The position numbers and the translations under genes were made by a program. 64,000 bases of DNA, taken from contig WJYM01000001.1 in assembly GCA_009668205.1 (NCBI GenBank), positions 434,001 to 498,000 of the forward strand, written 5' to 3'. Source of the DNA: Enterobacteriaceae bacterium RIT691. GTDB taxonomy: Bacteria; Pseudomonadota; Gammaproteobacteria; Enterobacterales; Enterobacteriaceae. The notes under the pieces are model-generated. The model saw only the letters and a program-made list of their open reading frames with translations. It did no database searches and was not told the origin of the DNA. Positions 18,449-28,589 of the stretch are shown here, in pieces; positions within the stretch are counted from its first letter, which is position 1; each line of letters starts with the position of its first letter.

Positions 18449-21400
18449 TTACGAAGCGTCTGCGGTTCCGGGTAAGGTTTCCGGTAGCTGCGCAGCAAAT
18501 CCGCGCAGGCCGACCACGTGAACGTGTTCGGTATTCTGGAATACCTTACGCACCAGTTTGTAAGTGGTGCCTTTTTCCGGACTGATGTTTTCCGGTGCGG
18601 CAATGATAAGCTGCATTTCCAGACGGTCACACAGCTCAAACAGCGTAGCGATAGAACGGGCATCAAGACGGGCGGCTTCATCGAGGAACAGCAGTCGGCA
18701 TGGCGAAATATCTTTGCCACGCAGACGACGGGATTCATCTTCCCAACTCTGTACCACCATCACCAGAATCGACATCCCGGTACCGATAGCCTCACCGGTA
18801 GAAAGTGCACCTGATTCCGCACGCAGCCAGCCGTCAGAACCACGGTTAACCTCAACTTCCATCTCCAGATAGTTACGGTAATCCAGCAGCTCTTCCCCGA
18901 TTGTCTGCGGTGTGCGCTGACCCATATCAATCTGCGGATTCAGGCGCTGATACAGCTTCGCCAGCGCTTCCGAGAAGGTCAGGCGATTGCTGTTAAACAG
19001 ATCCTGATGCTGTTCGTGTTGCTCAGACAATACCGACAGCAGCATTGAGTGCGTTTCACGCACGTTCACATTCAGACGAACGCTGTTCACCTGACCAAAC
19101 GACACGCTCTGCAGACCCTGGTTGAGCATGCGAATACGGTTCTGCTCGCGCTGAATGGTCTTACGAATGATGTTCGCCGCGCTGCGGGAGCTGATTGCCA
19201 GCTTCTGCTCACGCGCCGTCAACTCTTCCGTCAGACGACCCAGCTCAATTTCCATCTGCTCGATAGCCTCCACCGGGTCATCCGTACGGATGATATCCTG
19301 ACGGATACGTTCACGCAGATGCTGATAAACGGCCACAAAGAACTGGATCTTGCGCTCAGGGCGTTTCGGATCTTCCGACATGCGCAGCACATCGCGCAGA
19401 TGTTCGTTATCAGCCACGGCCAGGCGGAGTGCCCCCAGTGCTTTATCCGACATCGAACGCAAATCGTCAGCGGAGAGATAGGCCAGCTCACGGCGGTGCA
19501 GACGACGCTCGACGTTATTGTCTTTCACCAGACGCATCACCGCACACCAGCCCGCTTTGGCACTGACGACCTGCTCGCGCATTTCCAGATAATCACGTTC
19601 CAGTTTGCGCAGCTTACGGGTCAGGTTATCCATCTCCGCTTCGCAGAAGGTCAGCGCTTTTTCCAGCTGATTACGGCGGTTACGGTTGTTGGACAACTGC
19701 GTGTGCAGCTCATCGCGGCGAGAGCGTGCACGCTCCTCTGCCCCGCTGTCCGCACGCACGCCGATATCCTGCAGTTCGCGATGCAGATCGGTCAGCAGCT
19801 CTTTCTTGGTGTCGAAGGAACTCTTCAGCGACGCCATCACCTGACTGTACTGGCTCAACTGCGCGGCATGGTTACGCAGCGCTTCACGAGCGCGAGTACG
19901 TTCTGTTTCTGCCTGTTCCAGACGCTGGCGCAGTTTTTCGTTGAGGTCGGAATTGCCGTTCAGCATTTCAGCCGAGTCGGTATAGCCGAAGTGAGCACGG
20001 CGCTGTACGACTTCCGTCAGGGCAAACGCCTGTTGACGCGCGTCACGCTGAACCTGCTGAGAGTAAGCGTAATCTTCTTTCAGCTGTTCGAATTGCTCCG
20101 GATCGCTCTGCAGTACCGATACGACAGGTTCCAGCTTCGCCAACTGGTTGCCATGCTGCTGGATAAAGCGCGCAGCTTCCTGCGCGTCGTCCAGACGCTC
20201 CTGAATGTCTTCAACGCGGTCGGCCAGCGTGTCATCCGCCAACAGGTTGAGGCGTGGCAACAGGCGGTTAAGCTGAGCGACACCCTCTTTGGCCTGGTCA
20301 AACTGAGCGCGGCTCTGCTGATTATCATTTTCATGATTGCTCAGCGCACGCTCCAGTTCGGCGCGGCGGGTGTTCAGCTTGCGAATTTCCGCTTCTGGAT
20401 CCGCTTCAAACGCAACCGCCAGATGGCTACCGATAAAGCGGCTGAACGCCTGGTGCAGACGCTGCGTTTTTTGCACGTCAAACGACAGGGTCGCGAAGCG
20501 TTCGGACAGCGTTTCACGCTCGGCGTGCAGCGCTTCAATGCGGTTCTCACGCGCGGCGCGGCCAAACAGCGGCAGCGTCGGGAAGCGCGAATAACGCCAC
20601 TGGCGATCGGCGACTTTCACCACCACCGCTTTTTCCAGTTCGTCGACGGTGAACACGCTGTCATCGAAGGACTGCGGATCCCCTTCAATCAGATAGAGAT
20701 CTTCCGGGCAGTCTTCCAGGCCTTCGAGCTGTTCGGCAATCTGTGACAGATCCGGTACCACGATCGCATGACGCGACGGGCCGTACAGGGCGGAGAAGTA
20801 AGGCGCATCGTCGAGGCTAACGTCGTCGTAAATCTCAGACAGCAGCACGCCACCAAAACGTTCCGCCAGCGTATTCAGACGCTGATCTTCAGAACCGCCC
20901 GGCTGGCTTAAACGTTCGATTTCATCGTCAACTGCGCGTTTGCGCGCCCCGACTTCATCACGTTCAACAATCGCTTCGCGCTCACGTTCGAGCAACTGTT
21001 GCATGTATTCGGTAACGTCCTGGCTCGATTCGAACGCTTCACCACTTTGCTCGCAAAGCTGGGTCAGGCTGCTCTGCGCTGCCAGCCACACTGGCGCACG
21101 TTGCAGCAGCGTCTGAATGCGGCCCTGCAGCTGTTCGAGCTCCTGGCGCAGCGTCATGCGCTGTTCGCTGGCGGAGGAAACGCTATCGGAAAGAGAGGCA
21201 ATACGCTCTTCTAACTCCTGATGCAGTGCTTCGAGTTCTTCTGCGTCATAACGCTTGCCCTGGCGCTTGCAGAATTCAGCCAGCAGACGCTCAGCATCCT
21301 GTTGCTCACGCAGACGCTGTTCCAGCTCGTTCAGGCGGCCACGCAGCGACGGAACCTGCTCAGCCAAATGGCGCTGATTGACGCCTTCACGCAGCAAGTC

Positions 21401-22897
21401 GCGGGCAATATCCCACGCTTCATCGCGGCCAAGCGGGCCATTGATAGCCGCCACCAGCTGGTAAGCTTGTTCAAACTGGCTGTGTGCGGTTTGGGCAACG
21501 CTCATCTTCTGATCGAGGGTCAGCAGTTTTTCGGTCGCTTCCTGCTCTTTCGCCTGGAAGGTATCGAGCCATTCATCCGCGCTTTCCGGGGTTAAATCCG
21601 GCAGATGACACAGTTCTTTGGCGCGCGTGAGCGCCTGTAACGCCTGGCTGTACTGAATCGCACGCGTCTGCTGCACGTCGAGCGCCTGCTGGTAATCGGC
21701 GAGCTGACTCTTCAGCTCATCCACTTCCAGCTCCGCGGCTTCGGCGCGCGCTTCATTCTCTTCCTGCTGTTCAGCGGCTTCCGCCACGACTTCATTCTGT
21801 TCTTCGAGGCGGATCTGCAGCTCATCAAGATCAGATTCGTAGCGTTCAATTTTCTCTTGCTGACGCAGCGCAGTTTGCACGAGGTTCAGGTGATCGCTTG
21901 CGGCCTGATAATCCGCTTCCAGATCGCCTTCCGCACCGTTGTGCTCCTGCAGTTCACGCGCCATCTCGATGTGCTTGTACTGTTCGGCAGCCAGCTGCTG
22001 GCGGGAGGTCAGTAGCTCACGACGGAACTCCAGCGCTTTATCCAGATGAATGCGGCGCTCGTTGGCATGACGCATATAGTCCGCCGCCACGTAATCCGTC
22101 GCTTCGGAGATCAAGTGTTTGAACAAATCACGGTCAGACTGAGTGACGCGAATCGCTTCCAGCGTCATGCGGTTTTCACGCAACGCCGCTTCCATGTCCT
22201 GGAAGGCTTTACGCACACCGCTATTTTCCGGCAGCAGGTAGTCACGCAGCGAGCGGGTGATCGCGCTTGAAATACCGCCGTACAACGACGCTTCAATCAG
22301 GCGATAATACTTACTACGATCGGAGGCTGAGCGCAGACGACGCGCGACAATGCCCAGATCGAACATCAACGAGTGATAGTCGGTGATGGAGTTGAACTGT
22401 TTGAACTGCACGCCTTCCATCGCTTCGAGCTTATCTTTCAGCTCCTGCAGCGACAGGACGCGCGCCTGACGATCGTTGAGCGTTTCGGTGACCAGCTGCG
22501 TCGGCTGTACCGACATCGGCAGGCCCTGAATCGCAAACGGTTTGATATCCACTTTGCGATCGCGACCGGCAACCTGCTGCAGACGTACACCCACCAACAC
22601 ACGCTGGTGGCGGGAGTTGATAACGTCCAGCATCGAGTAACACACGCCGGCTTTCAGCTTACCGTGCAGACCTTTATCACGAGAGCCGCTGGTTGCACCG
22701 GCTTCCGTGGTGTTACGGAAGTGCAGCAGCGTCAGATCGGGGATCAGCGCCGTGACGAAGGCCGCCATGGTCGTGGATTTACCGGCCCCGTTACCGCCCG
22801 ACAGCGTTGTGACCAGCTCATCGAGATCAAAGGTTCTGGCAAAGAAACCGTTCCAGTTGACCAGGGTTAATGAACGAAACTTACCGCGTTCAAGCAT
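18449..22897 (-). CDS. mukB: Chromosome condensation ATPase MukB
   Basis: The 1482-residue SMC-like protein (E. coli 1486) has an N-terminal head with the Walker A loop GGNGAGKST at 34-42. Two long coiled-coil arms follow (rich in E, Q, R and L), broken by a hinge near the middle (around 650-780). The C-terminal head holds a signature-type [10 protein letters not shown] and the Walker [11 protein letters not shown]. MukB dimers extrude DNA loops and condense the chromosome with MukE and MukF, and the hinge binds topoisomerase IV. It is the last gene of cmoM-mukF-mukE-mukB, and its ATG overlaps the mukE stop (TAATG). No frame disruption is seen over 4.4 kb. Confidence 0.97.
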   Translation of the reverse strand: MLERGKFRSLTLVNWNGFFARTFDLDELVTTLSGGNGAGKSTTMAAFVTALIPDLTLLHFRNTTEAGATSGSRDKGLHGKLKAGVCYSMLDVINSRHQRVLVGVRLQQVAGRDRKVDIKPFAIQGLPMSVQPTQLVTETLNDRQARVLSLQELKDKLEAMEGVQFKQFNSITDYHSLMFDLGIVARRLRSASDRSKYYRLIEASLYGGISSAITRSLRDYLLPENSGVRKAFQDMEAALRENRMTLEAIRVTQSDRDLFKHLISEATDYVAADYMRHANERRIHLDKALEFRRELLTSRQQLAAEQYKHIEMARELQEHNGAEGDLEADYQAASDHLNLVQTALRQQEKIERYESDLDELQIRLEEQNEVVAEAAEQQEENEARAEAAELEVDELKSQLADYQQALDVQQTRAIQYSQALQALTRAKELCHLPDLTPESADEWLDTFQAKEQEATEKLLTLDQKMSVAQTAHSQFEQAYQLVAAINGPLGRDEAWDIARDLLREGVNQRHLAEQVPSLRGRLNELEQRLREQQDAERLLAEFCKRQGKRYDAEELEALHQELEERIASLSDSVSSASEQRMTLRQELEQLQGRIQTLLQRAPVWLAAQSSLTQLCEQSGEAFESSQDVTEYMQQLLEREREAIVERDEVGARKRAVDDEIERLSQPGGSEDQRLNTLAERFGGVLLSEIYDDVSLDDAPYFSALYGPSRHAIVVPDLSQIAEQLEGLEDCPEDLYLIEGDPQSFDDSVFTVDELEKAVVVKVADRQWRYSRFPTLPLFGRAARENRIEALHAERETLSERFATLSFDVQKTQRLHQAFSRFIGSHLAVAFEADPEAEIRKLNTRRAELERALSNHENDNQQSRAQFDQAKEGVAQLNRLLPRLNLLADDTLADRVEDIQERLDDAQEAARFIQQHGNQLAKLEPVVSVLQSDPEQFEQLKEDYAYSQQVQRDARQQAFALTEVVQRRAHFGYTDSAEMLNGNSDLNEKLRQRLEQAETERTRAREALRNHAAQLSQYSQVMASLKSSFDTKKELLTDLHRELQDIGVRADSGAEERARSRRDELHTQLSNNRNRRNQLEKALTFCEAEMDNLTRKLRKLERDYLEMREQVVSAKAGWCAVMRLVKDNNVERRLHRRELAYLSADDLRSMSDKALGALRLAVADNEHLRDVLRMSEDPKRPERKIQFFVAVYQHLRERIRQDIIRTDDPVEAIEQMEIELGRLTEELTAREQKLAISSRSAANIIRKTIQREQNRIRMLNQGLQSVSFGQVNSVRLNVNVRETHSMLLSVLSEQHEQHQDLFNSNRLTFSEALAKLYQRLNPQIDMGQRTPQTIGEELLDYRNYLEMEVEVNRGSDGWLRAESGALSTGEAIGTGMSILVMVVQSWEDESRRLRGKDISPCRLLFLDEAARLDARSIATLFELCDRLEMQLIIAAPENISPEKGTTYKLVRKVFQNTEHVHVVGLRGFAAQLPETLPGTADAS

Positions 22898-23607
22898 TAC
22901 TCTTCCTCCCCGCTATCCGTGTCCGGCTGGGCATCGTCGTTCTCGTCATCAAGCTGCAGATGGTTTTCAAGCGCCATCGCCTCACCGTCGCGGATCATCC
23001 GCAGCTGTGCTTCACGGGCATCATCACCGGAACGCACGTCCGCACCGAAACGGAATACCGATTCGGTGATGCGGAATTTGCTGCTGTCATGGCCCATAAA
23101 CCAGACCATCCCCAGACGGCGCAGGCGGTTCAGCGAAGAACGCACTTTTTCCTGCAGCTTTTGTCTGTCAAGGTCAGAACCGGTGGAACGGTTGTTCACC
23201 AGTTTCAACAGTTTGGTTTCATCGGCAAGACTCAGCAGCTCGTCATACAGTTCCTGCTGGGTAAAGATCCCTTCATTCGCCAGACGTTCCGGGCTCAGAT
23301 AGAGGTAGCAAAGAATTTTGCCGACCATCATATCCAGCTCAGAGAGCACTGAACGCGGAATCAGGGTGGTGGAACGCGGGCGCAAATAGAAGAAACCTTC
23401 TGGCGCACGAATCAGCTCCACGTTATAGCGGGTGTAAAACTCTTCCAGATACTCCTGGAAATCCATCAAGTAAGCGTGATTATCCAGCTCATCCAGACCG
23501 ATGTGACGGCCTGAGCGCAGTGCGCTGTCCAGCGCCGGGAATAACGGGTTGGCCAGGGCCTGTGCCAGCTTCACTGGCATCACGTGTTCAATATTTGTCG
23601 ATGACAT
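22897..23607 (-). CDS. mukE: Chromosome partition protein MukE
   Basis: The ATG at 23607 gives 236 residues starting [20 protein letters not shown], colinear with E. coli MukE. A longer frame to 23826 is just antisense-like extension inside mukF and is rejected. MukE is a winged-helix (kite) subunit that dimerises and binds the middle of MukF to form the MukBEF complex. The C-terminus is acidic ([17 protein letters not shown]). It overlaps mukF by 20 bases and touches mukB by one base, which implies coupled translation and matched subunit amounts. Confidence 0.96.
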   Translation of the reverse strand: MSSTNIEHVMPVKLAQALANPLFPALDSALRSGRHIGLDELDNHAYLMDFQEYLEEFYTRYNVELIRAPEGFFYLRPRSTTLIPRSVLSELDMMVGKILCYLYLSPERLANEGIFTQQELYDELLSLADETKLLKLVNNRSTGSDLDRQKLQEKVRSSLNRLRRLGMVWFMGHDSSKFRITESVFRFGADVRSGDDAREAQLRMIRDGEAMALENHLQLDDENDDAQPDTDSGEEE

Positions 23608-24910
23608 GTGCCTGTACCTTGGCTCCGTAATCATTAATCGGCTGCCACTTCGGCGGCAGTCCGGTGAAATCGCCCTGGGCAACGCCCAGACGAACGGCCT
23701 GATCGACCACAATACGCGCCACGTCAAAGTGACGGGCTCGTGGGTACTGCGCGAGGTATTCGCGTACCACCAGACCCAGGTCCAGCGGCAGTCCTTTCTC
23801 TTTATAGATGACCAGTTGCGTCTCAATCAGCGCCGCCAGCTGCTCGCGGATTTCGTTAAATTCTTCGAACTCCAGATCCGGAGGAAGCTCCCCGGTGACC
23901 TCTTCATCTCGCAGCGTCATCTCTTCATCACGCATATCGTAAAGACGATCGGCATTGGCGTAGGTTAACGCCCAGGGTGCATCGAAGTAATTCTGCACCG
24001 AGACGCGCAGACGCTGAGCGAAGACGCGGTTTTTATCCATATCAATCGCGGTACGGATGAACTTATGGACGTGACGGTCATAGCCAATCCACAGATCGAT
24101 GGCCTGCTGTCCCCAGCTGACGATGCGATCGAGTTTACTTTGCAGATCGAACACCAGCCGGTCGACGAAATGCAGATCGTCGCGCGTCAGGGTCGAATCC
24201 TGAATACGCAGCAGGTTGGCCTGCAGTTTATCGCCTGCGGCTTCGAGGGTATCCTGCAGTTCCCGCAGCGTACCCGAGGTTTCCGACAGCAGCATTTCAC
24301 AGCTGGAAATCGCCGCGCGCCAGTCTTTGTTCAACAGCTGGGCAATGTCGTCTTTCACGGTCTGCTGCTGTTCATCCATTACGCGCTGCGTCAGATCGAT
24401 GCTGTCGAAAATTTCAGCCACGGAATATTTCAATGGCGCAAAGACATTACGATGCCAGTGAAACTCATCGCCGCCCTCTTCGGCCGCATCGGCCGCACGT
24501 TTTAATTCGCCGGCCACAATCGAGAGCTGCATCGACAGGCGCAGCGTGGAGAATTCACGCTGGCGAATGTAGTAGTCGGTTATCCCGATGCCAAGCGGCG
24601 TCAGGCGGTAGATAGCGTTGCCTTCGGTAAGTTCGCTGGTAAAGCGGTTCAGCAGACGTTGGCGCACCATGTCGTTGATCGCGTTGTTCGCACGCACGCT
24701 AATGGTTTCGCTGGTTTGCTCAAACGCATCACTGACATGACGAAACGCGTCCACCAACTCCCCTTCGGTGAGCTCGCCTTCAAGACGTTCGCCGTTCAGC
24801 GTGGCGACAGCCATCAGAAATGACAGTCTGTCGACCGGCAACGAGATCGAAAAATCATTTTTTCTGGCCCAGGCAACCAGTTCGGGGACTGTCTGGGAAA
24901 AATCACTCAT
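23588..24910 (-). CDS. mukF: Chromosome partition protein MukF (kleisin)
   Basis: The 440-residue protein begins [20 protein letters not shown] and has the E. coli length. It has an N-terminal winged-helix dimerisation domain (about 1-120), a helical bundle (120-280) that contacts the MukB neck, a linker binding MukE, and a C-terminal winged helix that binds the MukB head. An acidic stretch with [18 protein letters not shown] lies near 330-350. As the kleisin of MukBEF it bridges the two MukB heads. Its start overlaps cmoM by 8 bases, placing it second in the operon. Confidence 0.96.
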   Translation of the reverse strand: MSDFSQTVPELVAWARKNDFSISLPVDRLSFLMAVATLNGERLEGELTEGELVDAFRHVSDAFEQTSETISVRANNAINDMVRQRLLNRFTSELTEGNAIYRLTPLGIGITDYYIRQREFSTLRLSMQLSIVAGELKRAADAAEEGGDEFHWHRNVFAPLKYSVAEIFDSIDLTQRVMDEQQQTVKDDIAQLLNKDWRAAISSCEMLLSETSGTLRELQDTLEAAGDKLQANLLRIQDSTLTRDDLHFVDRLVFDLQSKLDRIVSWGQQAIDLWIGYDRHVHKFIRTAIDMDKNRVFAQRLRVSVQNYFDAPWALTYANADRLYDMRDEEMTLRDEEVTGELPPDLEFEEFNEIREQLAALIETQLVIYKEKGLPLDLGLVVREYLAQYPRARHFDVARIVVDQAVRLGVAQGDFTGLPPKWQPINDYGAKVQAHVIDKY

Positions 24911-25697
24911 TGTTAGTCCTTGTATCTACCTGCGGTTTAAGCGCGGTGACATGAATGTAGCGCCCCAGGCTCACCCAGGGTTCCTCGCGGCAGAAGCGTG
25001 TTTCTAATGCCAGCAATTGCGCATAACAGTCGCGCTGCTTATGTTTCTCACGCAGATAATCGTGAAATACCCGTACACCGGTTTTCCCGGTGATTTGCCA
25101 GCCTGACTCCAGCAGCCAGTCGTAAACCTGTTCTGGTTTTCGCGGATGATTCGGCGAAAGCTTTCGCTTTCTGGTTTTTGGCATGCCTGCTTCGACATAA
25201 TCAAAGTTGGCCACCACCATGTTATGCATCAACAGACCGTTTGCATTGTAGAACATTAACGACAATGCGCCGCCTGGACGCAGCACTGACCAGAGTGCGT
25301 GTAACACCGCCTGCGGATCGACCACCCATTCCAACACTGCATGGCACAATATCAGATCAACGGGCCTTTCCAAATGCCCGGCAATCTCCTGCACCGGACA
25401 TTGAACGAAATGCATGTTGTGACTCACACCTTTCTCTTCGGCAGCCTCTTTCGCCAGGGCTATCATTTCGGCTGACAGATCGCATAGGGTAACATGATGC
25501 CCCCGCTCTGCCATCCGAATCGCCGCTTGCCCGGCACCGCCGCCGCCGTCCAGAATGTGTAATGGCCCTTCACCGAAGGAATCCAATAGTACGTCTAAAT
25601 CCTGCCAAAGGATCGCCTGGCGCAGCTGGCCCTTCGTGGTGCCATAGATATTGCGCGAAAATCGTTCCGCAATGCCATCGAAATTGCGATCCTGCAC
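24903..25697 (-). CDS. cmoM: tRNA 5-carboxymethoxyuridine methyltransferase CmoM
   Basis: The GTG at 25697 has a GGAG site at the right distance and yields 264 residues starting (M)[18 protein letters not shown], matching E. coli CmoM (formerly SmtA). Another GTG four codons upstream is possible but has a poorer site. This class I SAM methyltransferase has a glycine-rich motif I, here LDGGGGAGQ where E. coli has LDAGGGEGQ, and a following acidic CDLS segment. It methylates cmo5U34 of some tRNAs to mcmo5U. It is the first gene of the muk operon, a link seen throughout enterics. The change of motif I to four glycines is notable but in keeping with the fold. Confidence 0.9.
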   Translation of the reverse strand: MQDRNFDGIAERFSRNIYGTTKGQLRQAILWQDLDVLLDSFGEGPLHILDGGGGAGQAAIRMAERGHHVTLCDLSAEMIALAKEAAEEKGVSHNMHFVQCPVQEIAGHLERPVDLILCHAVLEWVVDPQAVLHALWSVLRPGGALSLMFYNANGLLMHNMVVANFDYVEAGMPKTRKRKLSPNHPRKPEQVYDWLLESGWQITGKTGVRVFHDYLREKHKQRDCYAQLLALETRFCREEPWVSLGRYIHVTALKPQVDTRTNNE

Positions 25698-25819
25698 GCT
25701 GGACTCCACTCAATTGCTACCAAACCGCTATTTTGTCATACCCACAGCGAGAGGGAAGCTATCTGGTGTAATATCCCTGCAGATCTCCGATCAGATGGTT
25801 AAAAAAGGAACCAACAAGG

Positions 25820-26599
25820 ATGCTTTTTACGCTGAAGAAGTACATTGGCGGAATGATTTTACCTTTACCGCTGCTCCTGCTGCTGATGGCGCTGGGCCTG
25901 GGTTTGCTCTGGTTCAGCCGATTCCAGCGTAGCGGTAAGATTTGTCTGAGTTTCGCCTGGCTCGCACTGCTGTTGCTCAGTCTGCAGCCGGTGGCTGACG
26001 CGCTGCTCAAACCGCTGGAAAACGAGTATCCGACATGGCGCGGTGGCGAACACGTTGAGTATGTGGTTGTCCTCGGCGGGGGATATACCTGGGATCCGCA
26101 ATGGGCCCCCAGTTCGAACCTGCTCAACAACAGTCTGCCAAGGCTCGCAGAAGGGATCCGCTTATGGCAGGCCAACCCCGGGTCGAAAATGATCTTTACG
26201 GGAGCGGCCGCCAAAACAAATCCTGTCAGCACCGGCGAGGCCGGCGCCCGAGTAGCAGAAAGCCTTGGCGTGCCACGCAGTGACATCATCGTGCTGGATA
26301 AACCGAAAGATACAGAAGAAGAAGCGTCGGCGGTGAAGGCCACGATTGGCGATGCCCCTTTCCTGCTCGTGACCTCAGCGTCGCATTTGCCGCGGGCGAT
26401 GATTTTCTTCCGCCACGTGGGATTGCACCCTTTCCCTGCGCCAGCCAATCAACTGGCTATCCGCTCACCGTTAAATCCGTGGGAAAAAGCTATCCCGTCC
26501 CCTTTCTGGCTAATGCACAGTGACCGGGTGGGCTATGAAACCCTGGGTCGCCTGTGGCAGTGGCTGAAGGGCAGCTCAGGCGAGCCACGGGACGAGTGA
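25820..26599 (+). CDS. elyC: Envelope biogenesis factor ElyC (DUF218)
   Basis: The 259-residue protein matches ElyC (YcbC). Two N-terminal membrane helices (about 12-31 and 40-60) precede a DUF218 domain facing the periplasm, with VVVLGGGYTW, the FTGAAAKTNP segment and the conserved SASHLPRAM. E. coli mutants make defective peptidoglycan at low temperature, and ElyC is thought to affect the lipid carrier used for wall polymers; the exact activity is not established. It is the only rightward gene in this stretch, divergent from cmoM by about 120 bases. Its last 24 bases overlap the convergent 3' end of ycbJ. Confidence 0.92.
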   Translation: MLFTLKKYIGGMILPLPLLLLLMALGLGLLWFSRFQRSGKICLSFAWLALLLLSLQPVADALLKPLENEYPTWRGGEHVEYVVVLGGGYTWDPQWAPSSNLLNNSLPRLAEGIRLWQANPGSKMIFTGAAAKTNPVSTGEAGARVAESLGVPRSDIIVLDKPKDTEEEASAVKATIGDAPFLLVTSASHLPRAMIFFRHVGLHPFPAPANQLAIRSPLNPWEKAIPSPFWLMHSDRVGYETLGRLWQWLKGSSGEPRDE

Positions 26600-27469
26600 T
26601 TTCGCCGCCAGATCGAAATTGGCCCGGTTAAAACGCCCGGTATTCACTAACTGAGCCACTTCATCCCACAACAGATAGAGCCAGCGCCGCCAGAGAAAAG
26701 CTTCAGCAACTGGCGCGCGCTGGAGATAACGCCACAGCAGCCCTTCCGCCAGCCCGCTATCCACCAGACGAAACAGTTCATATTCGCGCGGAGCCCAAAG
26801 CATGACTCCCGGGCCGACCATCGCCAATAACTGATCGCTGCGGGAATCTTTCAGCATGCTGCGCAAGGTAAAATTGCCGTGTACCAGCACGCAGTTATCG
26901 TTGAAGCCGTCAAAGAGCTTCGGCAGGCATTCGCGGCTACGAAACAGCAGTCTTTTGTCCTGCATCGTCAGGCCGGTATTGTTGTACAGATTAAGCGTTC
27001 CCCACAGCATTTCCACCCGCTGTCGGTACCAGAGTGGCCACAGATTTTCCTGCGTGCTGTCGACTGACCCTACGCACCCGCCACTGTCCATGCGGTGCCA
27101 GGCCAGCAGCGCTTCGACTATCTGATCCTTTAGCTGCTCCCAGCGCTCAGGCGTTCTTGCCGGCGCTTCTACCGACACGCCGCGCAAACGCTCAATCAAC
27201 AGCACATCTGGCCCGGGATGTTCTTCATGGGTCATCACGCCGTACACCACCGGCATCCTCACCGTGCCGCTGCGGGCTAACGTTGAGAACTTCCAGGCCA
27301 GCTGCCGCGCCAGGCCCGGCGTCGTAAAGCTTCTTGCCAGTAACGGCATCGGATGGCCCTGAGCATCGTACAGTGACCACAGCGCAGAATCCGTTTTTTC
27401 ACTCACGCACTCCACCCGACTGAGTTTTTCACCCAGCAGATGGCTCAGTTCGGCTCGCAGTTGTTCCAT
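26576..27469 (-). CDS. ycbJ: Uncharacterised protein YcbJ, degenerate kinase/phosphotransferase fold
   Basis: The ATG at 27469 gives 297 residues starting MEQLRAELSHLLGEKLSRVE, the E. coli YcbJ length. An extra 20 upstream residues are unmatched. The layout recalls aminoglycoside-phosphotransferase/choline-kinase-like proteins. There is a hinge-like segment PDVLLIERLRGVSVEAPA, and LVHGNFTLRSML stands where active enzymes have an HGD...N loop. The next metal-binding aspartate motif appears replaced by MVGPGVMLWAPREYELF. I therefore see a kinase-like shell without the usual catalytic aspartates. No signal peptide or membrane segment is seen. The function is unknown. Its neighbours are elyC (convergent, overlapping) and kdsB. 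Confidence 0.8.
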   Translation of the reverse strand: MEQLRAELSHLLGEKLSRVECVSEKTDSALWSLYDAQGHPMPLLARSFTTPGLARQLAWKFSTLARSGTVRMPVVYGVMTHEEHPGPDVLLIERLRGVSVEAPARTPERWEQLKDQIVEALLAWHRMDSGGCVGSVDSTQENLWPLWYRQRVEMLWGTLNLYNNTGLTMQDKRLLFRSRECLPKLFDGFNDNCVLVHGNFTLRSMLKDSRSDQLLAMVGPGVMLWAPREYELFRLVDSGLAEGLLWRYLQRAPVAEAFLWRRWLYLLWDEVAQLVNTGRFNRANFDLAAKSLVPWLA

Positions 27470-27580
27470 TCCGGTTACCCCTGTGAAGAGTACTGTTTTT
27501 ATAATGAGCGTCTGAGCCGGAGATGTCATCGGGTAAGATCAAATGAGAGGTAAAAAAACGAGGTGAAGCGAGGCGAAAAG

Positions 27581-27604
27581 CCCCTTCTCCGGGTGGAGAA
27601 GGGG
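27581..27604 (-). terminator. Hairpin after kdsB, terminator or REP-like repeat
   Basis: CCCCTTCTCC-GGGT-GGAGAAGGGG is a perfect 10-bp stem, 7 bases past the kdsB stop. On the minus strand it is followed by CTTTTC, so it can act as an intrinsic terminator. Its C/T-rich arm resembles the tandem hairpins at 6147-6201. Confidence 0.7.
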
Positions 27605-27610
27605 AGAATA

Positions 27611-28357
27611 TCAGCGCAGTTCTGCGCGCACCCGGGCGAGATCTTCCGGTGTGTCAACGCCGGTGCCAGGCACTTCTTTGGCGACGGCAACATGAATTTT
27701 TTCGCCGTACCACAACACACGCAGCTGCTCGAGCATTTCGATTTGCTCGAGCGGGCTCGGCGCCCAGTTTACGTAGCGGCGAATAAAACCTGCACGGTAG
27801 CCGTAAATGCCAATGTGGCGAAGGAGCGTATCGCCAATCGTTTCACGACTTTGCGCAAAACGATCGCGATCCCACGGGATAGTGGCACGTGAAAAATAGA
27901 GTGCGTAACCCTGCGCATCCATGACCACTTTCACGGCATTTGGATTGAACGCCTCTTCGGCATCGTGGATCGGTACCGCAAGCGTTGCCATTCCTGATTG
28001 GCTGGCCGCCAGATTTTCCGCCACCTGACGAATAATCACTGGCGGGATCATCGGCTCATCGCCCTGTACGTTGACAATCAGTGTGTCATCGCTGAACCCG
28101 CATTTTTCGACCACCTCCGCCAGACGCTCGGTCCCGGACTGGTGATCGGCACGGGTCATACACACTTCGCCGCCCGCCGCTTCTACCGCCCGGGCCACTT
28201 CTTCATGGTCAGTGGCAACGATAATACGGTCAGCACCGGATTCACGCGCTCGCTCTAACACATGGACAATCATCGGCTTGCCGTTGATATCCTGCAGCGG
28301 TTTCCCCGGCAGACGAGTGGAGGCGTAGCGCGCGGGAATGATGACGACAAAACTCAT
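27611..28357 (-). CDS. kdsB: CMP-KDO synthetase
   Basis: The 248-residue cytidylyltransferase starts [20 protein letters not shown], the nucleotide-binding signature of KdsB, and shows the conserved NVQGDEPM segment near residue 97. It activates 3-deoxy-D-manno-octulosonate with CTP for transfer to lipid A by WaaA. Its start overlaps the ycaR stop by 4 bases (ATGA). A strong hairpin follows the stop. It belongs with lpxK and msbA as lipopolysaccharide genes in this stretch. Confidence 0.96.
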   Translation of the reverse strand: MSFVVIIPARYASTRLPGKPLQDINGKPMIVHVLERARESGADRIIVATDHEEVARAVEAAGGEVCMTRADHQSGTERLAEVVEKCGFSDDTLIVNVQGDEPMIPPVIIRQVAENLAASQSGMATLAVPIHDAEEAFNPNAVKVVMDAQGYALYFSRATIPWDRDRFAQSRETIGDTLLRHIGIYGYRAGFIRRYVNWAPSPLEQIEMLEQLRVLWYGEKIHVAVAKEVPGTGVDTPEDLARVRAELR

Positions 28358-28536
28358 GGATGACTCTCTTCTGCGCTCAATGGACGTGCTTCGTTTTCCA
28401 GCAGAACCGGGATCCCGTCACGCAGCGGGAAGGCCAGGCTGTCGGCTTTGCAGATAAGCTCTTGCTTATCCTGACTGTAGTAGAGTTTGCCGTTGCAAAC
28501 CGGGCAGGCGATGATCTCAAGTAAGCGGTGATCCAT
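28354..28536 (-). CDS. ycaR: Small Trm112-like protein YcaR
   Basis: The ATG at 28536, with a GGAGGAAC site, gives 60 residues starting [20 protein letters not shown]. It is of the UPF0434/Trm112 family: a CPVC pair at 11-14 and a third cysteine in ELICK at 29 resemble a reduced zinc-ribbon, followed by the conserved [12 protein letters not shown]. Trm112 proteins partner with methyltransferases in other organisms, but no partner is shown for YcaR. Tight overlap with kdsB means both are cotranscribed. A longer frame beginning at 28581 is unmatched at its N-terminus. Confidence 0.9.
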   Translation of the reverse strand: MDHRLLEIIACPVCNGKLYYSQDKQELICKADSLAFPLRDGIPVLLENEARPLSAEESHP

Positions 28537-28589
28537 AGTTCCTCCGGATGGACCGAAAAAATGTTGCAGGCAGCATATCACAGAGCCGT

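Noticed and set aside
19049-20746. 565-codon open frame opposite mukB
   Set aside because: Codon-aligned with mukB, composition typical of a complemented coiled-coil gene, no start signal.
23608-23826. N-terminal extension of mukE
   Set aside because: The extra 73 codons lie inside mukF in another frame and match no MukE; the ATG at 23607 fits the family.
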